Shown: positions 47,301 to 56,100 of the stretch, one piece after another
How the letters are laid out: each line of letters starts with the position of its first letter
Numbering within the stretch: position 1 is the stretch's first letter
Assembly (NCBI RefSeq): GCF_030506205.2
Contig: NC_133347.1
Coordinates: forward strand, 36,113,500-36,177,499
From: Paramisgurnus dabryanus
Taxonomy: Eukaryota > Chordata > Actinopteri > Cypriniformes > Cobitidae
Direction of reading: 5' to 3'
Length of the DNA: 64,000 nucleotides
Made by a program: the position numbers and the translations under genes
The notes under the pieces: generated by a model
What the model saw: only the letters and a program-made list of their open reading frames with translations
What the model was told of the DNA's origin: nothing
Databases searched by the model: none

Positions 47301-50300
47301 TAAAATCATTCTGTGAAAACAGGTAGTTTCCTTTAAGCACCTATTTGATCTTATAAAAATAAACGTGTATTTGGGTTATTTTGGAGAGCTATATTTTACA
47401 AACTCCATATCAGATTGGCCTGATACGGTGTAAGTGACACCCTTGGATGGTATACTGTCACTCTGAGGTAAAATCATTCTGTGCAAACAGGTAGTTTTCT
47501 TTTAATATCTAACTAAATGTATAGAAAATACAGAGTGTATAGGACATCTTAGAGGTGTCTATTTTAAAAACAGCATATCAGACTGTGATGATACTGCATG
47601 AGTGACAACCTGAGATGGTGTACCATCTTTCAGAGATGGAATGATTCTTTGGAAACAGGTAGTTCCTTTAACATCTAACTAAATATATAAAAATACAGCA
47701 TGTGTTGGATATTTTAGAACCTTCTCATTTAAATACCATATCAACTATATAGCAATGCTCTGTCAATCCCCTGAAAAACCCAGCAACTAGTAACACTAAC
47801 AGCCACCCATAATGCTGTAGCAACTACCTATCATTCACTCACTGACTCTCTATTATACGCATAACAGTTCTGTGTTAACTACCCTGAACAGCCTAGCAAT
47901 TTTAAAACCACCTAAAATACCCTAGCAAAGGTCAACTTCGCAATCACCAAGAAATTATAACAATATCCTAGCAACCAATTTAAATACCGTAGCCTAGCAA
48001 CAGCCCAGCAATCACATAGAATGTCACAGCAACAGCCTAACAACCACCCTTAATATGCTAGCAACTTCATAGTCATCCACCATAATATCTCAACAACAGC
48101 CTAGCAATAACCAATAAAACCCTATCAACAGTCTAGCAATTACCCAGAAAACAAGAGCAAGAGCATAGCAACCAACCAGAATTCCACAACAACAACTTAG
48201 CAACAACACAGAACCCCAGAGCAACAGCCTAGCAACCGCCATAATTCCCGAGCAACCACAAAGAATGCCAGAACAACAACCTAGCAACCACCCATATAGC
48301 TTAGCAACAGTCTAGCAATCACAGAGAAAACCAAAGCTATACCATAGCTACCATTTAAAAAACCTTAGTAACAGCGTAGCAACCACACATAATGCAATAG
48401 AAATAGCCTAGCAACCACCCATAATACCCTAGCAATGAATTAAAACAGACCCAGAATGCAACAAAAACAGCCTAGCAACCACCCATAAATCCCTAGCTAC
48501 GATTTAAAACAGACACAGAATACAATAGAAACAACCTAGCAACCACCCACAATACCCTAGCAACGACTTAGAATGCAATAGAAATAGCCTAGCAACCACC
48601 CACAATACCCTAGCAATGATTTAAAACAGACACAGAATGCAACATAAACATCATAGCAACCACCCATAATACCCTAGCAACGACTTAAACAGACACATAA
48701 TGCAACAGAAATAGCCTAGCAACCACCCATAATACCCTAGCAATGAATTAAAACAGACCCAGAATGCAATAGAAACAGCCTAGCAACCACACAGAATGCA
48801 AGAGAAACAGCCTAGCAACCACCCATAATACCCTAGCAATGACTTTTAACAGACACAGAATGCAATAGAAACAGCCTAGCAGCCACCAATAATACCCTAG
48901 CAACGACTTAAACAGACACAGAATGCAAAAGAAAAAGACTAGCAACCACCCATATACCCTAGCAACAGTCTAGCAATCGCATACAAAACCAAAGCTATAC
49001 CCTAGCAACCACTTAAAAAGCCCTAGCAATACCATAGCAAGTAACCAGAATGCAACAAAAACAACCTAGCAACAACGCATACAACCCTAGTAACAGCCTA
49101 GCAACCACACAGAATGCAAGAGAGACCGCCTCGCAACCACTCATAATACCCTAGCAATGACTTTAAACAGACACAGAATGCAACAGAATCAGCCTAGCAA
49201 CCAAACAGAATGCAACAGAAACAGCCTAGCAACCACTTATAGAACCCTAGCAACCACACAGAATGCAAGAGAAACAGCCTAGCAACCACCCATAATACCC
49301 TAGCAATTACTTAAAACAGACACATAATGCAACAGAAACAGCCTAGCAACCATTTATAGAACCCTAGCAACCACACAGAATGCAAGAGAAACAGCCTGGC
49401 AACCACCCATAATACCCTAGCAATTACTTAAAACAGACACATAATGCAACATAAACAGCCAAACAACCAAACAGAATGCAACAGAAACAGCCTAGCAACC
49501 ACTTATAGAACCCTAGCAACCACACAGAATGCAAGAGAAACAGCCTAGCAACCACCCATAATACCCTAGCAATTACTTAAAACAGACACATAATGCAACA
49601 TAAACAGCCTAACAACCAAACAGAATGCAACAGAAACAGCCTAGCAACCACTTATAGAACCCTAGCAACCACACAGAATGCAAGAGAAACAGCCTAGCAA
49701 CCACCCATAATACCCTAGCAATTACTTAAAACAGACACATAATGCAACATAAACAGCCTAACAACCAAACAGAATGCAACAGAAACAGCCTAGCAACCAC
49801 TTATAGAACACTAGCAACCACACAGAATGCAAGAGAAACAGCCTAGCAACCACCCATAATACCCTAGCAATTACTTAAAACAGACACATAATGCAACATA
49901 AACAGCCTAACAACCAAACAGAATGCAACAGAAACAGCCTAGCAACCATTTATAGAACCCTAGCAACCACACAGAATGCAAGAGAAACAGCCTAGCAACC
50001 ACCCATAATACCCTAGCAATTACTTAAAACAGACACATAATGCAACATAAACAGCCTAACAACCAAACAGAATGCAACAGAAACAGCCTAGCAACCACTT
50101 ATAGAACCCTAGCAACCACACAGAATGCAAGAGAAACAGCCTAGCAACCAACCATAATACCCTAGCAATGCCTTATAACAGACACATAATGCAACAGAAA
50201 TATCAGCAGATTTAGTGAGAAACTTTTATTTTGAAATCATTCCTCTCGTGCATTTACCGTAATGTCTCATTTATGTGCACACAGAAAAAAACGGGGGGCT

Positions 50301-50741
50301 AGTTTGACCGTCTTTTTCGGAGTGGCGGCTGGCTTGACTGCAGTAACTCATCTGACACCTAAACACAAGTGTTCACTTCACGCGCGAGATACACATACGT
50401 CAACACGTCATATAATGAAAGAAAAATATAAACATAATAACACGAAGAGCTTATGTATGAAAATATCAACTTACATCCACCTGCAGAGGCACTAATCTGA
50501 GACGACATCTCTCTGTGACCGTGAATCCCTTCGGTAAATCAATGTACTGACCCCAATCCGCCGAGAAACACTGAATCACGAATTTACGCTGAATATCGAT
50601 CTGATGTCCATAGAGAGAGAGAAACTTCTGGATCAGAACCTCATATCCAGAACCAACAGCTACAGATGAAGGCCGTGAGAACACAGAGAAGGAGAATAAC
50701 ACAGAGACATGATCAATGCTGCTGTGTGTGTCCGCCATCAT
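30938..50741 (-). CDS. isoc1: isoc1, isochorismatase domain-containing protein 1 (5 exons, 284 aa)
   Basis: Joining 50741-50475, 33586-33467, 32665-32462, 32079-31963 and 31084-30938 gives an uninterrupted 284-codon frame, close to the ~298 aa of mammalian ISOC1. All four introns have GT/AG ends and, by my junctions, lie between codons. The protein opens MMADTHSSIDHVSVLFSFSV and ends PESGLLSKV. The cysteine-hydrolase fold is recognisable: aspartate in FFCCDMQERFRPAIKY, lysine in LIFPKTKFSMVLPEVEAAL and the candidate nucleophile cysteine in THVCIQQTALDLVGRG. The family's biological substrate is not established. Its neighbour slc27a6, upstream on the same strand, matches the human gene order. 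The 16.9-kb first intron is almost all one foldback repeat structure. Five intact exons with clean splice sites argue that the gene works. Confidence 0.96.
31160..31945 (+). mobile_element. Retroposon fragment with GAATT-type tail in isoc1 intron 4
   Basis: A plus-strand 3' end reads AGCTGCTTTGAAACAATTAA, then AAGCGCTATATAAATATAAT, then TTGAATTGAATGA, the common tail of fish non-LTR retroposons. Upstream limits are uncertain. There is no credible coding frame; the short frames over 31405-31839 are not conserved-looking. Confidence 0.5.
31963..32079 (-). CDS. isoc1: isoc1 exon 4
   Basis: 39 codons, THVCIQQTALDLVGRGFEVH to MMDRMFALE, containing the candidate catalytic cysteine. The donor is GAG|GTATGA and the acceptor TCCTGTAG|ACA. 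Confidence 0.95.
32112..32340. repeat. Interspersed TTAA-anchored repeat, copy 1
   Basis: Begins TTAA|AGGGATCATATTATGATA and shares order of motifs (GTGTCTTTTAAAATG, AATGAGCTGAT, AAACACTGATC, GATGGTTTGTTGAAAT) with the segment at 57270-57500. This is the same MITE-like family in introns of both genes. The far end is not defined. Confidence 0.6.
32462..32665 (-). CDS. isoc1: isoc1 exon 3
   Basis: 68 codons, LQGARILGIPVLVSEQYPKG to RSVVLFGVE, including the lysine of the predicted catalytic triad in PKTKFSMV. The donor is GAG|GTCAGT and the acceptor ATACAG|CTG. Confidence 0.95.
32877..33333. mobile_element. 457-bp hAT MITE in isoc1 intron 2
   Basis: An 8-bp duplication, TATGGCAC, lies at 32869-32876 and 33334-33341. 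The ends are CAGTGACTGC and, inverted, CAGTGGCGGCTGG. Inner arms are inversely repeated (AAATAAGTGCCTGCTG and CAGCAGGCACTTATTT), so the element folds back. Confidence 0.88.
33467..33586 (-). CDS. isoc1: isoc1 exon 2
   Basis: 40 codons, MTLLGNLSVATTVFFCCDMQ to GDIISVGQRL, carrying the first catalytic aspartate (CCDMQERF). The acceptor is TTTGTGTAG|ATG and the donor CTG|GTAATA. Confidence 0.95.
34411..34418. repeat. Left 8-bp target duplication of the foldback element
   Basis: AACTCATC here is repeated exactly at 50345-50352, directly outside the two ends of the 15.9-kb structure. Confidence 0.85.
34419..34570 (+). repeat. Left unique terminal segment of the foldback element
   Basis: About 150 bp of non-tandem sequence, including AAGACGGTCAAACTAGCCCC and TTTCTCACTTAATCTGCTGA. 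It matches the inverse of 50193-50344 with only a few differences. This is the segment to use when looking for an autonomous partner. Confidence 0.88.
34571..37330 (+). repeat. Minisatellite A, left arm (GTTGCTAGG family)
   Basis: An irregular array of short units built on GGTTGCTAGGCTGTTTCTGT, TGCATTCTGTGTCTGTTTTA, AGTCATTGCTAGGGTATTAT and GGG, at about 65 bp per full unit and often shortened. A larger block starting near 34690 recurs near 35230. A hAT interrupts it at 36666-37116. Long Cys/Leu/Tyr-rich open frames across it come from the repeat and are not genes. Confidence 0.93.
36666..37116. mobile_element. 451-bp hAT MITE inside minisatellite A
   Basis: An 8-bp duplication, ATTCTATG, lies at 36658-36665 and 37117-37124. 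The ends are TAGGGATGTGC and, inverted, TAGGGTTGTGAC. It is absent from the mirror position in the right arm, so it arrived after the arms existed. Confidence 0.88.
37440..42769 (+). repeat. Satellite B, left arm (168-bp units)
   Basis: About three diverged units at 37440-38018, then a hAT, then about 22 units from 39078. A unit contains AAAGGAAACTACCTGTTTGC, TTTCACTTCAGAGTGACAGT, ATACCACCTCAATGTGTCAC, TATCAGGCCAATCTGATATG and ATAAGATCAAATAGATGTTT. The period of 168 bp is divisible by three. The outermost units (37.4-37.9 kb) are a distinct older variant (TTCCACAGAATCATTC, CAGTCTGATATGCTG). Confidence 0.93.
38027..39069. mobile_element. 1.04-kb hAT element inside satellite B
   Basis: An 8-bp duplication, AAATACAT, lies at 38019-38026 and 39070-39077. 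The ends are TAGTGTTGGGCGATA and, inverted, TAGGGTTGTGCCGATA, with subterminal repeats of TATCGTGTATCG type. No transposase frame. A CA microsatellite lies inside at about 38308-38332. It is missing from the right arm. Confidence 0.92.
42770..42796. other. Centre (loop) of the foldback structure
   Basis: AAAATACA at 42762-42769 and TGTATTTT at 42797-42804 face each other across 27 bp. Repeat units run in opposite orientation on either side. Confidence 0.85.
42797..47690 (-). repeat. Satellite B, right arm (168-bp units, inverted)
   Basis: About 1.6 units to 43062, an insertion, then about 17 units from 44651 to 47480, then the outer variant units to 47690. The same consensus as the left arm is read on the minus strand. 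Open minus-strand frames at 45360-46526 repeat the peptide of the left arm's plus-strand frames. Confidence 0.93.
43067..44646 (+). mobile_element. 1.58-kb TTAA-flanked element near the foldback centre
   Basis: TTAA lies at 43063-43066 and 44647-44650, with ends AGCTCTACTGTGTA and, inverted, AGCTCCACTGTGTA. It contains a splice-donor-like end to a short plus-strand frame at 43657 (MRNGDFKRQRDRKNIKTKVT, IGVSFPRW), which looks like the first exon of a transposon protein, but I cannot name the family. Kolobok- or piggyBac-like by target. A ~110-bp direct duplication occurs at about 44092-44310 (CTTTTTTCACCAA, GAGAAAGCTCTTACA). Confidence 0.8.
47700..50192 (-). repeat. Minisatellite A, right arm (inverted), with higher-order repeats
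   Basis: The mirror of 34571-37330 on the minus strand. From about 49290 to 50165 it becomes a regular higher-order array of ~148 bp (AAACAGACACATAATGCAAC, ATAAACAGCCTAACAACCAA, CACTTATAGAACCCTAGCAA), about six nearly identical copies. The left arm lacks this regular form, so it expanded after the arms separated. Confidence 0.92.
50193..50344 (-). repeat. Right unique terminal segment of the foldback element
   Basis: The inverse of 34419-34570, with only a handful of substitutions over ~150 bp, and bounded by AACTCATC at 50345-50352. Confidence 0.88.
50475..50741 (-). CDS. isoc1: isoc1 exon 1 (start codon)
   Basis: 89 codons from MMADTHSSIDHVSVLFSFSV to RLRLVPLQVD, with donor GAT|GTAAGT. 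Two consecutive ATGs (50741 and 50738) could start translation; the second matches the MA-type start of mammalian ISOC1. The first ~25 codons are part of a tandem array that continues upstream. Confidence 0.94.
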
Positions 50742-51755
50742 GAGCTTCCACTATCACATGAATCACTCTCATATGAATCAGTGAATCATTTTAATGAATC
50801 AGAACTACAATCCAGTCCACAGCAGATGAAGGCTGTGAGAACACAGATAGAAAAAGAATAACACAGAGACATGATCACTTCTGCTGTGTGAGTCCGCCAT
50901 CACGAGCTTCCACTCTCACATGAATAACTCTCAGATGAATCAGTGAATCATTTTAATGAATCATATATACAGTACAGTCCACAGGTACAGATGAAGGCCG
51001 TGAAAACACAGAGAAGGAGAATAACACAGAGACATGATCGGTGCTGCTGTGGTAGTCTGCCATCATGAGCTACAACTCTCACATGAATCACTCCCAGATG
51101 AATCAGTGAATCATTTTAATGAATCATATCTACAGTACAGTCCACAGGTACAGATGAAGGCAGAGAGAACACAGAGAAGGAGAATAACACAGAGACATGA
51201 TCACTGCTGTTGTGTGAGTTCCCAATAATAAGCTACAACTCTCACATGAATCACTCTCAGATGAATCAGTTAATCATTTTAATATCTACAATACAGTCCA
51301 CATGTACAGATGAAGGCAGAGAGAACACAGAGAAGGAGAATAACACAGAGACATGATCACTGCTGTTGTGTGAGTTCCCCATAATGAGCTACAACTCTCA
51401 CATGAATCACTCTCAGATGAATCAGTGAATCATTTTAATTTCTACAGTACAGTCCACAGGTACAGATGAAGGCAGAGAGAACACAGAGAATGAGAATAAC
51501 ACGGAGACATGATCACTGCTGTTGTGTGAGTTCCCCATAATGAGCTTCAACTCTCACATGAATCACTCTCAGATGAATCAGTGAATCATTTTAATGAATC
51601 ATATATACAGTACAGTCCACAGGTACACATGAAGACCATGAGAACACAGACAAGGAGAATAACACAGAGACATGATCGGTGCTGCTGTGTGAGTCCGCCA
51701 TCATGAGTTTCAACTCTCACGTGAATCACTCACAGATGAATCCGTGAATCACATA
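50655..51755 (-). repeat. ~160-bp tandem array made of the isoc1 start region
   Basis: About seven units, the first lying inside exon 1. Each holds, on the minus strand, a piece equivalent to 5' UTR plus the first ~25 codons (peptide MMADxHSS.DHVSVLFSFSVF). Typical landmarks on the plus strand are CAGATGAAGGC, AACACAGAGAAGGAGAATAA, CACAGAGACATGATC and CTCACATGAATCACTCTCAG. Units begin near 50820, 50980, 51143, 51300, 51455 and 51620. Two upstream copies keep MMAD and the start frame; three read MGNSHNSSDHVS; one reads MADSHSRSDHVS. Confidence 0.9.
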
Positions 51756-52084
51756 ACAGTAACAACCAGACTTCATGATGAGAATGCTTTAGTGGGAGGG
51801 TCCATGAAAGCCAATGTTGATATTTGAAATTACCTAAACAAACACCCTACCCCAATAGAATCCGGACCTTCTTTGCATATACCCGCCCCACACATACGCA
51901 ATCCAGGCAACGATGTTGGTTAGTAGTAGACATGCCCCTTACTGATGATTGCCTACAAGTGTGTTTTGGTAGTCGGCCCGACTTCAAAAATCATGCACCC
52001 CACCTTTATACTTCATTATTATGATGAATGAAACACATGAGAGTGCATGAACAACAGTACAAGATAAGAAAGGTCAAAGATTGA
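51756..52084. other. Intergenic spacer between slc27a6 and isoc1
   Basis: No recognisable gene or element. It should hold the outer part of the isoc1 promoter region; no TATA box or CpG-rich island is evident. Confidence 0.5.
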
Positions 52085-53010
52085 TCTTAAAAAGACTTTA
52101 GCTTTATTAAGTGTGCTCTCGAGGTAACAAAGATTATGATGTAACTCAACGAGTTTGTTCTGTTATTAAGTCATTTTCACAGGTTTAACTTGATTGTAAA
52201 CAACTGAATGCACATAAACAAAAGCAGCATTTATTATTACAAATCTGACCTGACAGCATTGCATACCATTGTTTCACTTCAGTGAGTGAAGTTATTACAT
52301 TGCATTAAAAAAATACAATTCACAGTGAAACTCAAAACTAAGCAGAATAATTTAAAAATCAAAAATATAAAACTTACAATGATGTTTAAAACAAAGAAAC
52401 CTCATCCTTCTCATCCATATCATACAAAAAAACAACAGATTGAGTTAAAGTCAGACTTCAGTCAGTGTGTATTTAAAATATTCAAAATGTGTTTTTGTCT
52501 GTATTACAAAAATGAGCAGCAGCAGTATATCTCAAAATGGCTGATATATTTGTCATATTCATTCAAATACAAACAATTACACAGGTCTGATCTCAGAACA
52601 GTCAAGCTGTGTCCCAGCTTCAGAAATTAGCACTTAATGGCATGTTTTTTATCAACTCTTATTTGAAATAAAATGTCATTTTGAGAGTGATTTAATTGTA
52701 AATTATAATAAAGTAAAGGCACAGTTTAAGTGTTTCAGCACAACACATAGCACACATATATCAGATATAAACCTTTAACTTCACCAAATCTCAAAACAGA
52801 TTTCCTTCATAGGCCACAACAAACATTTCTCTAACAACATTTATAACGTTTGCTGTGTTCAGCTCCAGACTCTTCATCATCATGACTCTTTTGTAAATAC
52901 TTATTATATATTTACTAAATGACACGGTCTGAAGCTCACAGAGAGATGAGGAATTAATAATTCATTGAGTTCATTATCATCATGATGAAATCACTTCTCA
53001 ATGGTTTCCA
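52085..53010 (-). other. slc27a6: Probable slc27a6 3' UTR
   Basis: AT-rich sequence after the slc27a6 stop, without coding motifs. A minus-strand AATAAA at 52103-52108 would give a 3' UTR of about 0.9 kb. Plus-strand open frames here are low-complexity. Confidence 0.5.
52103..52108 (-). terminator. slc27a6: Candidate slc27a6 polyadenylation signal
   Basis: Canonical AATAAA on the minus strand, about 0.9 kb beyond the stop codon and 1.4 kb before the isoc1 start. Confidence 0.5.
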
Positions 53011-53187
53011 CTATAGTTTCCTCTGACCTTGTAATATACTATCATAGACAGAGCTGGTCAGAGGAATATAGCTGTTTTCTGTGTAGTCCAGAAAGTAAAT
53101 TGGATCATTGATGTTTGAGGGATTAAAGCCGCTCTCCACCAGAGAAAACTTCTGCTGTTTAAATGTGCTGGTCATCTCCATAGACTC
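53011..53187 (-). CDS. slc27a6: slc27a6 last exon
   Basis: 58 codons plus TAG, ESMEMTSTFKQQKFSLVESG to YDSILQGQRKL. The acceptor is TTTGTGTAG|GAG. It contains the conserved TFKxxK segment of FATP C-termini. Confidence 0.92.
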   Translation of the reverse strand, partial: ESMEMTSTFKQQKFSLVESGFNPSNINDPIYFLDYTENSYIPLTSSVYDSILQGQRKL

Positions 53188-56100
53188 CTACACAAACACA
53201 AATCACACATTAAACAAACTCCATCCAGACTTCATTTCATATGACATTAACATATATTGCAGGCAAAATGTAAAGACAAAAGATTATTCTAATGCGATGT
53301 AAGTCAGATGATCTCTTTATTTATAATCAGAGCTGGAAGACAATAGTCAAATATCTGTAAGTTCAGATAAACTTTTGAGTAGCAGTCATGTTATCAATGA
53401 TTCATTCCCATCATTCAAACATCTCCATCACTGGACAAGTAACTTTCACAAGATTGCCTGCCTGCTCATTCAGTTTTTTATTAATTCCTGGTAAATAAAC
53501 TTGGCTTGTTGTGTTCGAACCCAAAGCTCGGCCCAAATCCCAAGTTTAACTGCTGCAAATAGAGCTGCACAGGTGAAGATAAAGAGCACTGAAGGAGGAG
53601 ATGAGAAGATGAGGAGGAGGAAATGAGGATTGGTTTGAATGTTTAAGGTCCTACAAAGCCTACTTTTAAAACTTCATTAAAAACACTTCAGTGATGTTGA
53701 CTGCTCTTATGATATTCATTCACTTTATCATTAGTTTTACAAGGAGAAATTGTTTGTAGAGCAAACCATCCAGCACTTCTAAACAGTTTTTAAATGTCAT
53801 AGTTAGGATCTTAGTGTGAAAGTAATTAGTTGCAACACAAATAAACTCCAGTAGATGGCGCTGTAGTCTGCAGTACAGTACTTTCACTTGACTTCACTGC
53901 TAACTTCATAATGCAGAACTGATAAATGAACTTTGAAATTGACTATAACACACATTAGACTCCAGCTTTATTCTCATTATTTCAATCTCTTCACTGTAGA
54001 AATATTTCCACTCAACAGTCAAGATATAATATTATTAATCTGTCTGAATGACTGGAAGCATTTAAAATGATTTATCAGTGTTTTAATATTTAATAAACGA
54101 GAGGCATTTGTGTTTAAGTGACCCGCTGTGAGCTTATTAATAAGAAGACTTTAAGATTAAATGTGTGTTAATATTTTCGTCAGTAGTGTTTTTATTGTAC
54201 CTGTAGTCTAATGAAGAGAGGTCGAGCATAAGCTGGAAGTTCTCTCATGATGTAATCAAAGAGTTTCTTTCCATCAAATATCAAGTCAGGTCTCAAAATG
54301 ATCGCAGCCATTCCAGCTCGACCCTCACTTCCTAAAAACAAAACAAATCAAGTCTGATTCATTTAAAACAGTCTGATAGAACCAAAGATATATTTTAACA
54401 ATTAGTCCAGTTACACAGCAGTGCTGCCATAAACCCTTAAATATATCCCTTTAACCAACATCCCATATCAGCAGGAAGAGAAGGAAGGAGAATTAGGAAG
54501 GAAAAAGGAAGGAGAACTAGATTAGTTAAAACATTTCAAATGTATATATATATATCAGTTTTCCTTTTATATATTTTATCATTTTAAAATTGTAAAAATC
54601 TTGTCTCATTCTTGTGAACCCAATCCTGCTGGGTTCAGGAAACCAAAACCAGGCAGTGATTTCATGGCTATGTGTCACCCGTCTCTTTCAATGAGATCGT
54701 TGGGAATGGGATGCTTTTCTAAATCTGGTTGTCATTAACAAATGAGTACCATCCACTCCAGTAACTGATGAGAGACGGATGACAAGAACTCAGACTGCTG
54801 ATCGTTTGCATGAAGTTAAACGTTTCTCAACTTTGGCGTGGTGCTGGATACACCCAATCCGGTCGTCAATGGTCACTGTTGCTCGTGTCGCTGGAAGACA
54901 AGCTTCCTTTGAAATAAATGAGATCACGTCACTCTGCTACTGCTAGTCGCTGGTGGTCTGAAGGGTGGGCATGAGTGTCTCCTCACACCCTAGTGAGCTG
55001 TGTTTACTTTAAAAGCTTTCAGTGCATTCAGAAAGTATTTAGACCCCCTTCACTTTTTTAGTTTTTTATCTTTCTAAAAAGCACATATATTTGGCGTTAT
55101 TCAAAGTTTTAACATTATTTTCCACATACCATACGGTATTGTTGCTCCTCTTTAACCCGGCTTTTCTGAAACAATACGATTTCTACAAAGCTCATCATTC
55201 TGAGAAAGCGCGTTGTGTTCTGATTGGCTGAATACCTCAAGGGCGTCAACAGAAATGTGATTCTCCTTATGCAAGCGCTACTGTGCACTGCTCCAAACTC
55301 ATGTTTGAATCGTCAGTAGGTATGTTACGAGAACCAATACTTCGGTACCAAGTCGATACCATTATTTATTTTTTACATGACGGTACTTGTTTTCTGCAGT
55401 ACCAGAGGTACCAAGGCAGGGCGTAAGCGTTGACGCTTCCCATTCACTTTTAATGGGTGACGTCATGCATTGCCGAACTGAATTGTGGATCCGTCGGCGC
55501 CGCGTCAGTACCGTTGCTCGCGGCAGAAGTTGAACATTTCTCAACTTTTCAAGCGGCAACACATGCGTCAGCCAATCAGATTGACTTATGCAAATAACCT
55601 AGACAGAGCCAGCCAACTACATTTATGGAAGACCGGAGCTTGTGTAGCGGCCACTGTGATTGGCTGTTGGCCACGCTTCAGACAAGCCTTCCGTCAAGCG
55701 ATAACCGTTACCGCCAGTCCCTCCAACTATTAGTCCCTACAAGCACATTAGTGGATGTCGCTATTAGTGGATGGGAGAAACAAAGCTTTTTGAAGCTTCG
55801 AAGCAATTAAGCAATTGGTTCAATTGATTCGAAGTTTCATAAAGCTTTGTTTCTCCCATCAAAATTGATTCAGTTTTTCGAAGCATTCGAAACACCAAAC
55901 ACGCTTGTGACACCTGCTGGTCAAAATAGTATAAAAGCAGTTCTGTCCAAACATTTTACACTTTTTTACAAATCCCCCTAGTGGTGAATCATCAGATTTT
56001 CGAAACGTTTCAAAACAGTTATGACGTAATGAAGCCTAGTCGCTATCAAACACAGAATTTGGCAATGCTCCTTAAAGACAGACACCCGGATCTCTTTAAA

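Larger units (their letters stand above)
34419..50344. mobile_element. Giant foldback-type element filling isoc1 intron 1 (15.9 kb)
   Basis: The two ends are inverted copies that start ACTGCGGTCAAGCCAGCCGC on the left and ACTGCAGTCAAGCCAGCCGC on the inverted right, and are nearly identical for about 150 bp. Going inward, both arms carry the same modules in mirror order: minisatellite A, a ~130-bp unique link, a set of diverged units, then satellite B. They meet at a 27-bp loop (42770-42796). The left arm is 8.35 kb (6.8 kb without two younger hAT insertions) and the right arm 7.55 kb (6.0 kb without one). An exact 8-bp direct repeat flanks the whole. No transposase is visible, so it is non-autonomous. 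The 8-bp duplication suggests hAT, P or a similar superfamily, but the termini do not decide it. Confidence 0.88.

Noticed and set aside
34571..50192. Regular repeats that might be mistaken for a CRISPR array or a centromeric satellite
   Set aside because: Repeat units abut without unique spacers, the host is a vertebrate, and the array is bounded by a target duplication inside an intron.
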